Assembly: GCF_900446255.1 (NCBI RefSeq)
Contig: NZ_UIGI01000002.1
Location: 1-64,000 of the forward strand
DNA length: 64,000 nucleotides
DNA from: Buttiauxella agrestis
GTDB lineage: Bacteria > Pseudomonadota > Gammaproteobacteria > Enterobacterales > Enterobacteriaceae
Direction of reading: 5' to 3'
Both the position numbers and the translations under genes were made by a program. The notes under the pieces are model-generated. The model worked only from the letters and a program-made list of their open reading frames with translations, had not been told where the DNA came from and did not search any database. Below are positions 54,555 through 63,474 of this stretch, piece by piece. Numbering within the stretch: the stretch's first letter is position 1; the number at the start of each line of letters is the position of its first letter.

Positions 54555-57217
54555 TTTAAACCTCTGCTTTTCATATAACTACCTTTCATTATTGCAATTA
54601 AGTTTTTTGCGTAGTCAGGGTTGGTTGCATATCCCTTTTCTTGTAGACCTTTGGCCCATTTAATTGGGTCGTCACTAGTAAATAATGATGCGTAGCGTTT
54701 ATTCTCTTTTAAAAATCTAGCGCGGTCAGATATGCTTTCCTCAAATGAATTATAAGCTGCGAATTCATCAATGATTTTTATTTTCTTTCCATTTACATAT
54801 TCTGAGGTCCAGTTTTCCACATAGTCTTGATCATCCTTCGCTTTTATTCCGAAAAGATTATAGCTATAGCGACTTGAGTTAATATCCACCATAACTTTCT
54901 TTCCATAATTAGATTCTTCAATTGCCTGTGCTGTAGTAACAGGTGCTGGTATTCCAGATAGCTTTTCGTCCTTTAAAGCTTCTGCATACACCGCATCGAC
55001 AAATTGTTGCTTAGTAAGATTGCGCCAATCTATAGTTAGATATGGCTTCAGCGAACCCAGAAAAGCAATTGGATGCATATGCCACAATGAAGCCCCTAGT
55101 TTTTCTGTTGTCACATCCTGCATCCAGGCCATCTGGTCAAGAAACGCTTCACTGTATTTCTTCCATTCAGGTGCTTCTTTCTTCAGTGCATTCAGGAATG
55201 GTTGCCAGATGGCATCGTCTTTTTTGAAATACCAGTCACTTGGATGTTTGACTATCGTTTTCAGGGTGACATCGCGATAATCCGGGTTATGAAAAGCACT
55301 TGCGTATTCCAGGCTTGAATAATCTGTTGCTCCGCTGTCAATTTTATCCAGAAGCCGTTGATAATTATGCTTCACCAGTGCATGACTGGCGCGGGTATCG
55401 TCCTGCGCTGCACTGTGCAGGGAATCTATAACACTGCGGAAAAAACCAGTCGGCTGGGTTTTGCCATCCAGGTAATCAAAACTCGACGGCTCTGCGATTT
55501 CCGTCCGGAATCCCAGTTTTGCCAGATCGTACAGGGACAAAAGCTCAGGCTCAGCCTGTCCTTTTTGCACATACGCATTCTCAGGCCGCAGTTGCCAGTA
55601 TTCCTGCTTCGTTGTCTTATCTGAGTCTGTTGTAACCTGACTCAACGTCAGAATCCCCGTCCGTTCTGTCATTTTATCCTGAGTGAATGTTCCAGTTGCG
55701 ACATCCTTTTTAAACAGTTCGAGTCCGGGAGAATACTTCAGATAGAGAGGATTTTTCTCGCCAACCTTTTCAGGATTAGTCAGAAATTTCTCCAGATTAT
55801 CATCCATGCTCATGCACTCGATATGAACCTGATAACGGGGCTCATAACCGCCATCTTTCGCCGCCTGATAGTAACCCATATGCCCTACAGGATCACCGGC
55901 ACTGATAGCATAGGGCGCTGGACACACTACCTGATCAAACTTCATGATTTCTTTAGCTGGCGGTAACAACTGCTGCCACCACGAAGGCTGGTCTACACCG
56001 TCAGTACCTGGAGATATGTTATTTTTATCCACCAACACCCAGTATTGCTGACCAGGCTTCAGTGTTGTTTTTTTTCCTCTCTGTTGGGCATCCTCAGTGA
56101 GGCCAACATAGGTCACAAGACCATATTCCCGTTTGTTGTAGGCAACGGTATGGAGGCTGCTGTCCGTTTTGTCCCATTCAACAATGGCACCTTTGGGCAT
56201 AGTCCCTTTTTTATAGCTTTCGCTGGTGTCTTTGTTATTTGTGCTGGCCGTCATCACCCATTCAGGATCGTAAGCCGAAAGTGTATATTTTACGGTCCAT
56301 TTTGTTTCTGCTGGGTTGACTGTGTAGGCCGAGTAGGGAGCCAGGTGCATGTACAGGGTATAAAAATGCAACCCACTTTCTTCTTTCTTGCCCGGTTGAA
56401 TATAATGCTTCACCAGTACAAATGAGCCGGAAATACTGAGCGGACCGGTTTCCCATTTAATCTGCATGTAATCTTTGCAGACTCGGTAGGCAACAACTTC
56501 CCCGTCAGCCATACACCGCACGGCTTGCTCACCTTTAAAGGGTACCGGGAAATCTATCCTCTCGGAAGCCGCCTTACCGCTTAGGCCACACCATGGCGTG
56601 GTAGCGCTGGTGATATGGATTCCGCCGTGCCACATACCATTACGACCAATCATATATAAACCGGTAGATTCTCCGCCTACATGAGAAAGGATCTCTTCCT
56701 GGTTAGCAAATTCACTTCCCCGATTGTTGGACGGGATCGGCCAGACTATTTTAATGAGATGTGTGCTATCAATTTTTTTCTCATCGGTTACTGCGTTATC
56801 TGTATATCGATAAAGTGTATAAGCTGGCTTCGCAATTCTGTATTGCTGGCCTGGGTAAAAACCTCTTAACTGAATAAAATCCGAAACCCAGTTAGTCCCA
56901 TTAAATAAAGCAATATGCCCATGTGGGTGCCCATCGATGGGTTGAATGACGACGACATCTCCAGTTTGCTGCCCCGGGATTATTGTTGTATCTGTCGGCC
57001 CTGTTCCTGTGTAGGCATAAACCTGTTTAAAACCGACTGATACAAGGGAGGGACCATAATCACATGCGGAAGCTGAATTCCCAATTCTTGGGGGAGGGAT
57101 TTGGATATGCACACCTCCTGCTTCAACTGCTCTTCTGACATATGCGGCACAATTACCAAGACTTCTCGGTTCAACGTGACTATTTATATAACTTACTGAC
57201 GCACCGTTATTCCACAT
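54551..57217 (-). CDS. Predicted T6SS cell-wall effector: CHAP-like, M23-like and GH73 regions
   Basis: The 888-residue protein has three cell-wall-degrading-type regions. Residues 15-140 look like a CHAP/NlpC-type amidase with C23 (GNCAAYVRRAVEAGG) and H101 (GHIALFNGTNW). Residues of about 185-490 look like an M23 LytM fold: MWHGGIHI (H197, with H201 where M23 enzymes have Asp), ADGEVVAYRV, LYMHLAPY, and a closing GDPVGHMGYYQAA…YQVHIE. Residues 735-888 form a GH73 glucosaminidase, with TTAQAIEESNYGKKV (probable catalytic E768), NLFGIKA, FAAYNSFEESISDRARFLKE and KGLQEKGYATNPDYAKNL. It has no signal peptide, as expected for T6SS delivery. It follows the VgrG and a secreted immunity candidate and is coupled to another at its 3' end. 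Confidence 0.8.
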   Translation of the reverse strand: MWNNGASVSYINSHVEPRSLGNCAAYVRRAVEAGGVHIQIPPPRIGNSASACDYGPSLVSVGFKQVYAYTGTGPTDTTIIPGQQTGDVVVIQPIDGHPHGHIALFNGTNWVSDFIQLRGFYPGQQYRIAKPAYTLYRYTDNAVTDEKKIDSTHLIKIVWPIPSNNRGSEFANQEEILSHVGGESTGLYMIGRNGMWHGGIHITSATTPWCGLSGKAASERIDFPVPFKGEQAVRCMADGEVVAYRVCKDYMQIKWETGPLSISGSFVLVKHYIQPGKKEESGLHFYTLYMHLAPYSAYTVNPAETKWTVKYTLSAYDPEWVMTASTNNKDTSESYKKGTMPKGAIVEWDKTDSSLHTVAYNKREYGLVTYVGLTEDAQQRGKKTTLKPGQQYWVLVDKNNISPGTDGVDQPSWWQQLLPPAKEIMKFDQVVCPAPYAISAGDPVGHMGYYQAAKDGGYEPRYQVHIECMSMDDNLEKFLTNPEKVGEKNPLYLKYSPGLELFKKDVATGTFTQDKMTERTGILTLSQVTTDSDKTTKQEYWQLRPENAYVQKGQAEPELLSLYDLAKLGFRTEIAEPSSFDYLDGKTQPTGFFRSVIDSLHSAAQDDTRASHALVKHNYQRLLDKIDSGATDYSSLEYASAFHNPDYRDVTLKTIVKHPSDWYFKKDDAIWQPFLNALKKEAPEWKKYSEAFLDQMAWMQDVTTEKLGASLWHMHPIAFLGSLKPYLTIDWRNLTKQQFVDAVYAEALKDEKLSGIPAPVTTAQAIEESNYGKKVMVDINSSRYSYNLFGIKAKDDQDYVENWTSEYVNGKKIKIIDEFAAYNSFEESISDRARFLKENKRYASLFTSDDPIKWAKGLQEKGYATNPDYAKNLIAIMKGSYMKSRGLK

Positions 57218-57230
57218 AAATCCAGCCTCT

Positions 57231-57770
57231 TCATTCCGTTACGCTACTGATTTTCCAGTTAACGCCATCTTTCTTCAGCGTGACCTGGAGCGAGCTCGAG
57301 GTCTCCTTACCCTCCCCCAAAACGACATCAATCACTGATTGCTGGGCATTTTGTCGAACGGTGCTGGTTTTAATACTGGATTTCCATGAAGGGTAGACAT
57401 CTTGTGATTTAGTAAAGTAATTGACGTCTGATTCCACCCAGACGCCGTACCAGTCGCAAAGGTAATTTCCTTTATATGCCTTGCATTCATGTTTCTTTGC
57501 GCACAATTTCTCTAAATCGGCGGCTGAAACAGAATCGTCAGAATCATAATTACACATGGTTGAATCGTTAATGCTTTTCATGAGTTCATCAGAAACATAT
57601 TTACTGACTATGGAGCTATCATTTGCAGAGTCATCACTCAGGTATGCTTTATAAAAATTAATGACTGTATTTTCAGTAACAGTATTTCCAGTTGCAAAAG
57701 CCAACTGTGAAAACATTAAGACGAAAATATATATGATGGAGTTTCGAATATTAGATACTAAGGAGCACAT
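57231..57770 (-). CDS. Secreted DUF3828-like protein, candidate immunity
   Basis: The 179-residue precursor has a signal peptide (hydrophobic IIYIFVLMFSQLAFA, cut near residue 26). The mature part has the DUF3828-like layout: VINFYKAYLSDDS at the start, cysteines around LCAKKHECKAYKGNYLCDWY, and a C-terminal VTLKKDGVNWKISSV strand. DUF3828 proteins occur among periplasmic immunity proteins of T6SS effectors. It starts 9 bases after the VgrG stop and ends 13 bases before the effector gene, so it is cotranscribed with both. Confidence 0.65.
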   Translation of the reverse strand: MCSLVSNIRNSIIYIFVLMFSQLAFATGNTVTENTVINFYKAYLSDDSANDSSIVSKYVSDELMKSINDSTMCNYDSDDSVSAADLEKLCAKKHECKAYKGNYLCDWYGVWVESDVNYFTKSQDVYPSWKSSIKTSTVRQNAQQSVIDVVLGEGKETSSSLQVTLKKDGVNWKISSVTE

Positions 57771-57779
57771 GTCGTCATC

Positions 57780-60137
57780 TCAGTCGTTAAAGGATTTGCT
57801 GGTCACCAGATTGGCCTGGGTAATATCAGTCACATTAAATTTGGGGGCTTCAGCAGGCATGTTGGCACCAGCACCCGGGACCAGATAGCTCGCTGTTTTC
57901 ATAATGAAATCCCCGGTTGAACCATGCTCTATTCCGTTCGCACTCAGCTTCACGTAGGTGCCACCGCCATTCAGCGTCAGTGTTTTCGGGGTGGTGATAA
58001 TGATTTCGTCATCACTACTGGTGACCATGAGTTGCTTTTGCGAGAACAACGCCATGGTGTTGTGCTGTGCCTGAATTTCAATATCCCCCTGGTTGGCGAC
58101 AAGCTTTGCCCCTTCTTTATGTACAAACAGCCCCAGTGCCTTTTCAACCGTCACTGACAGGTTTTTCATTGCACCCATATCGAGGTGCTGACCGGCGTTA
58201 ATCATCGTATTCTTCGTGCTGCTCATCTGGAGATGTTCACCCGAGGTAAAAGCCACGCCCTGGGGAGCGGTTGCCAGTATTACGGCAGACTGGAGATTTT
58301 TGAGCTTGTCTGACACCAGGCTAATCTGGGTGCTGATATCAGACACCAGTGCCCCGGCCGCATCAGCGGCACTGTTCAGCGACTGCATCTGGCTGTTGGC
58401 CTGGTTTATCTGGTTTACCGCAGGCGTCATTTCCAGCACCGGCCCCTGGGCTTTTGACTGCCCGTCTGCCGTCAGGTAAATGCCTTTGGCGGCACGGACC
58501 GCGCCGAATTCATCCGTTCGCAGTTCAAAGCCGGTACCGCGTTGTTCACGCTGGCCGTTGACCAGATGCCCCATATTGAGTTGGGTTTTGCCGTATTCCG
58601 TCCCGAGCTTGATATGCTCCTCGCCCCGCTTATCCTCCATCCGCAGCTTGTTGTTCGCCGGAGTGCGCCAGATATTGCGTGTGTGGTTGTCGCTGGTGAC
58701 GTGGTCAGGGTGTTCTGAGTCGTGCATCGCGTGTGAAATATACGGCCTGTCCGGGTCGCCGCTGTCAAACACCACCGACACTTCGGTGCCATCGAGTAAA
58801 GGTGCATGCCAGCCATAGGTATCACCGGCATACGGCTTTGCCATCCGCAGCCACAGATAGGCATAGCCCTGCTCGCTGCTGTTGCGGTCAAAGTCCAGTT
58901 TTACCCGGTAGCGCCCCTGCTCATCCAGCCAGGCATACGTATCGCCTTTCTGGGTACTCTCAACGCGTGCAGGCAGCGAGCCGGAAATCACCGGCCGCTT
59001 AAGCAGTACCGGTCGATAGCAGACGGTTTCACTGTACGGAATCCCCTCAAACATCATCTGGAAACTGTCCTGGCGGGAGCCGCTGGCACGTACCGTGGTG
59101 ATAACAATGCCCTCTTTCACCACATCCGGCAGGCTGGCATCGGTTTCCAGTACCTGACCGGGAGCCAGATGAGGGCTGGAGGTAGACCCACTGACGGTGT
59201 ACTGGGCATTAAGGATGCGTTCATGCCGCAGACGGGCAAAGTAAGCGCCGGTCTCGGTGCTTTCTGTATCACCCTCAGTCAGGAACGGTTCTGCGTAGTG
59301 GTAGGTTTCCCCAGTCGTGATGCCTTCTTTGCCACTGATGCTCTCTGTGCTGTCTTTAGGTGTCAGCGCATCACGGTAGTTGTAATCCCGTGTCGCCACA
59401 CCGCCACTGACAACATGATAAGCCGTGTGAATATCCCAGATGCTTTCCTGCCCACTGTCGCTCATGCCAGCCTGGTTTCGTAACGGCAGGGTCACACCAA
59501 ACTGATACTGCTCCTGGGTATCCTGGAAAATCACCACATCCTGTTCAAGACGGGCATCCATTTCGAAACGCCAGAAAATACCCACTTCAGCCAGCAGACG
59601 CTGAATAAATTCCAGGTCAGTCTCCCGCCACTGGGTAATCAGTTCCCGGGCCAGGTACTCACGGGAAAGGCGGAATTCAAAGTCCGCCCCTTCCAGCCCG
59701 TGCTTACGCAATACCTGCTCAACGACTTCGGTAACAGACTGGTTAAGGAAAATTTCGCAGCCCTTCGTATGCGCTAACTGGGCAATTCGCGGGACCAGTG
59801 CCAGGGCGTAAACGGTATCCTCTTTTGAGGTGGAGAGTCGTTCAAACGACTCCACCACACCATAAACAGTACGCACCGGAATAGCGGGAGCACCGGTAAA
59901 CATCGGCGTCTGAAGGGTGAAGGATGCTGGTTTTAACAGTACCGCATCACTGCCGATATCCGGTGTTGCGCAGGTCACGGATATATCATAACGCCAGGGC
60001 TGGCTCAGTGACTCGACCGAACTGAAGTTCAGCACATCAAGAAATTCACTACAGCCATGCACGTCCATCCGGTAACGGGACTGACCCAGCAGCTGTTTCA
60101 CCAGGCTTGCCGCATCGTTTATCAAAGAACTGCTCAT
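57780..60137 (-). CDS. vgrG: VgrG spike protein
   Basis: The 785-residue protein has the gp27/gp5-like VgrG core (about 20-560) with QSVTEVVEQVLRKHGLEGAD, ELITQWRETDLEFIQRLLAE, PYAGDTYGWHAPLLDGTEVS and HDSEHPDHVTSDNHTRN. A DUF2345-type beta-helix follows (about 590-740), and a short tail ends VTSKSFND. There is no toxin domain, so its cargo is probably the downstream effector. Several segments are nearly identical to the VgrG-DNase at 38399-42007. The ATG overlaps the clpV stop by 4 bases. Confidence 0.94.
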   Translation of the reverse strand: MSSSLINDAASLVKQLLGQSRYRMDVHGCSEFLDVLNFSSVESLSQPWRYDISVTCATPDIGSDAVLLKPASFTLQTPMFTGAPAIPVRTVYGVVESFERLSTSKEDTVYALALVPRIAQLAHTKGCEIFLNQSVTEVVEQVLRKHGLEGADFEFRLSREYLARELITQWRETDLEFIQRLLAEVGIFWRFEMDARLEQDVVIFQDTQEQYQFGVTLPLRNQAGMSDSGQESIWDIHTAYHVVSGGVATRDYNYRDALTPKDSTESISGKEGITTGETYHYAEPFLTEGDTESTETGAYFARLRHERILNAQYTVSGSTSSPHLAPGQVLETDASLPDVVKEGIVITTVRASGSRQDSFQMMFEGIPYSETVCYRPVLLKRPVISGSLPARVESTQKGDTYAWLDEQGRYRVKLDFDRNSSEQGYAYLWLRMAKPYAGDTYGWHAPLLDGTEVSVVFDSGDPDRPYISHAMHDSEHPDHVTSDNHTRNIWRTPANNKLRMEDKRGEEHIKLGTEYGKTQLNMGHLVNGQREQRGTGFELRTDEFGAVRAAKGIYLTADGQSKAQGPVLEMTPAVNQINQANSQMQSLNSAADAAGALVSDISTQISLVSDKLKNLQSAVILATAPQGVAFTSGEHLQMSSTKNTMINAGQHLDMGAMKNLSVTVEKALGLFVHKEGAKLVANQGDIEIQAQHNTMALFSQKQLMVTSSDDEIIITTPKTLTLNGGGTYVKLSANGIEHGSTGDFIMKTASYLVPGAGANMPAEAPKFNVTDITQANLVTSKSFND

Positions 60138-62800
60138 GACGGAATTCCTTCGGTCTGCCCGTTAAACTCCAGCACAATGCCTTCTTCTTCGTCCCAGTTG
60201 AGCGACAGGGAAGACGGCTTACGTTTTGCGGCCATATGGCTCAGTAACTGCTGGCTCAGCACCGGCAGGATTTGTTGATTCAGGAGGCTGTCAACGTTAC
60301 GGGCCCCCGTATCCGGCAACAGGCAGGCAGACGTCAGCATATCGCTGAGACTGTCATCAATATGCGTGGTAATGCCGTAGTGACGTTGCAGGCGGCGGCT
60401 GACCTGAGCGAGTTTCATGCCAACGATGGTACGCATCGCATCCTGAGCCAGCGGACGGAATATCACCGTCTGGAAACGGGCCAGCAGTGCAGGCTGGAAA
60501 TGATCGCGCAGTATCGGGCGCAGAAGTTCTTGCAGGTCGCTTTCCGTTACGTCCGGTTGTTCGTCAACCAGCTGCATCAGCGGGTCGCTGCCGAGATTGG
60601 AGGTCATCAGAATGACGGTATTACGGAAGTCTATTTCACGCCCTTCCCCGTCCCGCATAAAGCCACGATCAAACACCTGGTAAAACAGGTTCATCACATC
60701 CCGGTGGGCCTTTTCCACCTCATCAAGCAGGACCACGCTGTATGGGCGCTTACGCACCGCTTCGGTGAGAATGCCGCCCTGACCGTAACCCACATAGCCT
60801 GGAGGCGAGCCTTTTAACTGGCTGACGGTGTGTGGTTCCTGGTATTCAGAGAGGTTAATGGTGATCAGCGATTTCTCACCGCCATACATCACGTCCGCCA
60901 GTGCCAGTGCGGTTTCGGTTTTCCCCACACCGCTTGGCCCCACCAGTAAAAAGACACCCTGCGGCCCGTTCTCAGGCGTCAGACCCGTTTTCGAGGCACG
61001 AAGACGCTGAGCAATGGCATTGAGTGCCGCGCCCTGGCCGACCACGCGTGTTGCCAGCTGCTCTTCCAGTGTCAGCAGTTCGGTCTGCTCATCTTTCATC
61101 AGTGATGAAAGCGGGACGCCCGTCCAGTCAGCAATCACTGTCGCTACAGTGCGGACATCCACATCTAATCCCAGCAACGGGCTGTTGTTTTGCGCCGTAG
61201 ACAATTCGGACTGGATTGCGGCGAGTTCTTCCTGACGGCTGATATCACCGCGACATTCCTTCAGTTGTTCAGTCAGCCGCTTTTCGGTTTCGAACTGAGC
61301 AAGAAGGGACACCTGTTGTAGATTCAGCTCAGACGTAAGCTGTTCGATCTGCGGCAGACGGGAAGAGTCCACGGCATTACCCAGCGCAATATCTTCCAGC
61401 AACTCCTGTTGCTCCATTGCAAGCGAGGCGAGTTCAGCCTGCAAACGGGTAAGCTGTTCCGGCAGCGTGTCCAGGCTCATCCGCACACGGGCTGCTGCGG
61501 TATCCAGCAAATCCACCGCTTTATCGGGCAACTGCCGCCCCGTCAGATAACGGCGGGACAGTGTTACGGCCGCACGAACTGCCTCGCCGGTAATATGCAC
61601 ACCATGGTGTTCGGCGTAGCGGGATTTGAGACCACGCAACATCAGGCAGGCGGTATCATCATCAGGCTCATCGACCTTGACCATCTGGAAACGGCGTTCG
61701 AGTGCGGCGTCACGCTCAAAATATTGCTTGTACTCGCTCCAGGTGGTGGCGGCGATGGTGCGCAGTTCGCCACGGGCCAGAGCAGGCTTCAGCAGGTTAG
61801 CCGCATCCGCGCCCCCCGCCTGATTCCCGGCTCCAATGATCGTATGGGCCTCGTCAATAAATACCAGCACCGGCACCGGAGAATGTTGCACCGCGTCGAT
61901 AATGTTTTTCAGCCGTTGTTCGAATTCCCCTTTTACGCCAGCACCTGCCTGTAATAAGCCAAGGTCGAGGGTTCTGACAATCACCGGCTTCAGACTTTCC
62001 GGCACATTCCCCTCAGCAATACGCAGCGCCAGCCCTTCAACCAGGGCAGTTTTACCCACACCGGGTTCACCGACCAGAATCGGGTTGTTCTTACGGCGAC
62101 GGGACAGAATATCCACCATCTGGCGAATTTCATTATCGCGGCCAAAAACCGGATCAATTTTGCCTTCACGCGCCCGGGCCGTGACATCCACCGTAAACCG
62201 GTTAAGCACCGCCTCTTCCTGGCTTAAATCGGGTTGCTTACCTGACGCCTGACCGTGTGCTCCCTCGACCGTATTTATTGCCCTGCCGATGAATTTCACA
62301 TTACCGACAGGCTCCTGTATCAGCGCCTCCGGCCGTTCATCCGACTGCGCTTCCAGAATGGGACGCAACCTCTCCAGCTGGCTGGTGGTCAGGGTCATTA
62401 ACGGCCACAGACCGTCGCAACGAGCAAGCCCTGGTGTTTCAATCATGGCGGTCAGCAGATGCACACTGCGGATCTGTTCATCACCGGCAAGTGTCGTAGC
62501 AAGCCATGATTGCTTCAGCAACGACTGAAGGGAGGCTGACAGCTCCGGACGGCTGCGTACCGAGCGGGGTTGTGCGTCAAGGTGCGCCAGCAGGCTTTGC
62601 CAGACAGCATCCATATCCCACTCATAGCGACGAGCGAGTACGGTCAGATCCCCTTCTCCCTGCTCCAGCAGCTTTAACAGCCAGTGCTCAGGGGTGATTT
62701 CTGCATGGGCTCGTGTCTGACACAGTGAGGCCGCACCCTCGAGCGCTTTCGCACAGTACGGGTTGAGGCGGCGGAGCAAAACGGCGGACTGACTTTCCAT
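60134..62800 (-). CDS. clpV: ClpV (TssH) AAA+ ATPase, cluster 2
   Basis: ClpV recycles contracted sheaths. The 888-residue product has a Clp N-domain (about 1-160), two AAA+ modules and a coiled-coil middle domain. The first AAA+ module has [13 protein letters not shown] and [13 protein letters not shown]; the second has [34 protein letters not shown] and [21 protein letters not shown] precedes the ATG at 62800. It lies downstream of hcp, separated by two hairpins, and is coupled to vgrG. No break is seen. Confidence 0.95.
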   Translation of the reverse strand: MESQSAVLLRRLNPYCAKALEGAASLCQTRAHAEITPEHWLLKLLEQGEGDLTVLARRYEWDMDAVWQSLLAHLDAQPRSVRSRPELSASLQSLLKQSWLATTLAGDEQIRSVHLLTAMIETPGLARCDGLWPLMTLTTSQLERLRPILEAQSDERPEALIQEPVGNVKFIGRAINTVEGAHGQASGKQPDLSQEEAVLNRFTVDVTARAREGKIDPVFGRDNEIRQMVDILSRRRKNNPILVGEPGVGKTALVEGLALRIAEGNVPESLKPVIVRTLDLGLLQAGAGVKGEFEQRLKNIIDAVQHSPVPVLVFIDEAHTIIGAGNQAGGADAANLLKPALARGELRTIAATTWSEYKQYFERDAALERRFQMVKVDEPDDDTACLMLRGLKSRYAEHHGVHITGEAVRAAVTLSRRYLTGRQLPDKAVDLLDTAAARVRMSLDTLPEQLTRLQAELASLAMEQQELLEDIALGNAVDSSRLPQIEQLTSELNLQQVSLLAQFETEKRLTEQLKECRGDISRQEELAAIQSELSTAQNNSPLLGLDVDVRTVATVIADWTGVPLSSLMKDEQTELLTLEEQLATRVVGQGAALNAIAQRLRASKTGLTPENGPQGVFLLVGPSGVGKTETALALADVMYGGEKSLITINLSEYQEPHTVSQLKGSPPGYVGYGQGGILTEAVRKRPYSVVLLDEVEKAHRDVMNLFYQVFDRGFMRDGEGREIDFRNTVILMTSNLGSDPLMQLVDEQPDVTESDLQELLRPILRDHFQPALLARFQTVIFRPLAQDAMRTIVGMKLAQVSRRLQRHYGITTHIDDSLSDMLTSACLLPDTGARNVDSLLNQQILPVLSQQLLSHMAAKRKPSSLSLNWDEEEGIVLEFNGQTEGIPS

Positions 62801-62907
62801 ATCTGTATCTCTCTTTTCTGATCGTTCAGGACACGCTACCGCCCATCGCTGTTCCTTTTGATAAGGAGACCAAAGCGCACGAGGTCAAAGGGCAGAATTA
62901 AAAGTAA

Positions 62908-62941
62908 CTTTTGCTGTCACCCGGGCAGATGACAGCAAAAG
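62908..62941 (-). terminator. Hairpin 2 downstream of hcp
   Basis: CTTTTGCTGTCA (62908-62919) and TGACAGCAAAAG (62930-62941) give a perfect 12-bp stem with a 10-base loop. On the minus strand it is followed by TTACTTTTAATT. It is a plausible partial terminator that lowers expression of clpV and later genes relative to hcp. Confidence 0.65.
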
Positions 62942-62950
62942 CCACCTCAC

Positions 62951-62970
62951 GGGCTGGCTTTCGCCAGCCC
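62951..62970 (-). terminator. Hairpin 1 directly downstream of hcp
   Basis: GGGCTGGC (62951-62958) and GCCAGCCC (62963-62970) form a GC-rich 8-bp stem with a 4-base loop, 9 bases after the hcp stop. It has no U-run and may protect the hcp message 3' end. Confidence 0.55.
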
Positions 62971-62979
62971 GGTCGGGCA

Positions 62980-63471
62980 TTACGCGGTAGTGCGTTCGTT
63001 CCAGGAATCGGAATGAATGATGTTGCCGTCTTTGTAAGTCCAGGTGATTTTCTCGTAGCGCAGTTCAATCGCTTCGAGATGGTTGTGCTTCTCGTAAGAC
63101 GGGTCTTTGATGTCGTGCATTTTTGGTGCGACTTTCACCAATTTAACGTTCTCAAGCTTGGTGTTGAAATATTCAACTTCCTGGCCCGCGTCGTTGATTT
63201 TGTACCACTTGAACTCCGCAGATTTCAGGGTCTGACCGGTGGTCACAGCCTTGTAAAGGTACGGGCTTGAAGAGTCGATCTCTTTAGTAAAGAGGAACGG
63301 GGTGTGGATACGGGTGCCCGTCAGTTTGCCGGTGTTATTGTCGGTCGGGATGTACAGGTTGTGTTCCTGCGCAACCACTTCGATGCTGCCTTCGCGGTCT
63401 TTAACGTCAACAGAACCTTTAATGTCCGCGCCGCCGTCATCTTTCAGCCACAGATAGACTGGAATTGCCAT
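62980..63471 (-). CDS. hcp: Hcp (TssD) tube protein
   Basis: Hcp forms stacked hexameric rings, the inner tube propelled by the T6SS, and can carry small effectors. The 163-residue product starts MAIPVYLWLKDDGGADIKGS, the typical Hcp N-terminus, and has GTRIHTPFLFTKEIDSSSPY, LKSAEFKWYKINDAGQEVEY and a terminal ITWTYKDGNIIHSDSWNERT. GGAGAAG before the ATG lies in the end of tssL, 3 bases away. Two hairpins follow the stop. Confidence 0.97.
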   Translation of the reverse strand: MAIPVYLWLKDDGGADIKGSVDVKDREGSIEVVAQEHNLYIPTDNNTGKLTGTRIHTPFLFTKEIDSSSPYLYKAVTTGQTLKSAEFKWYKINDAGQEVEYFNTKLENVKLVKVAPKMHDIKDPSYEKHNHLEAIELRYEKITWTYKDGNIIHSDSWNERTTA

Positions 63472-63474
63472 GAT

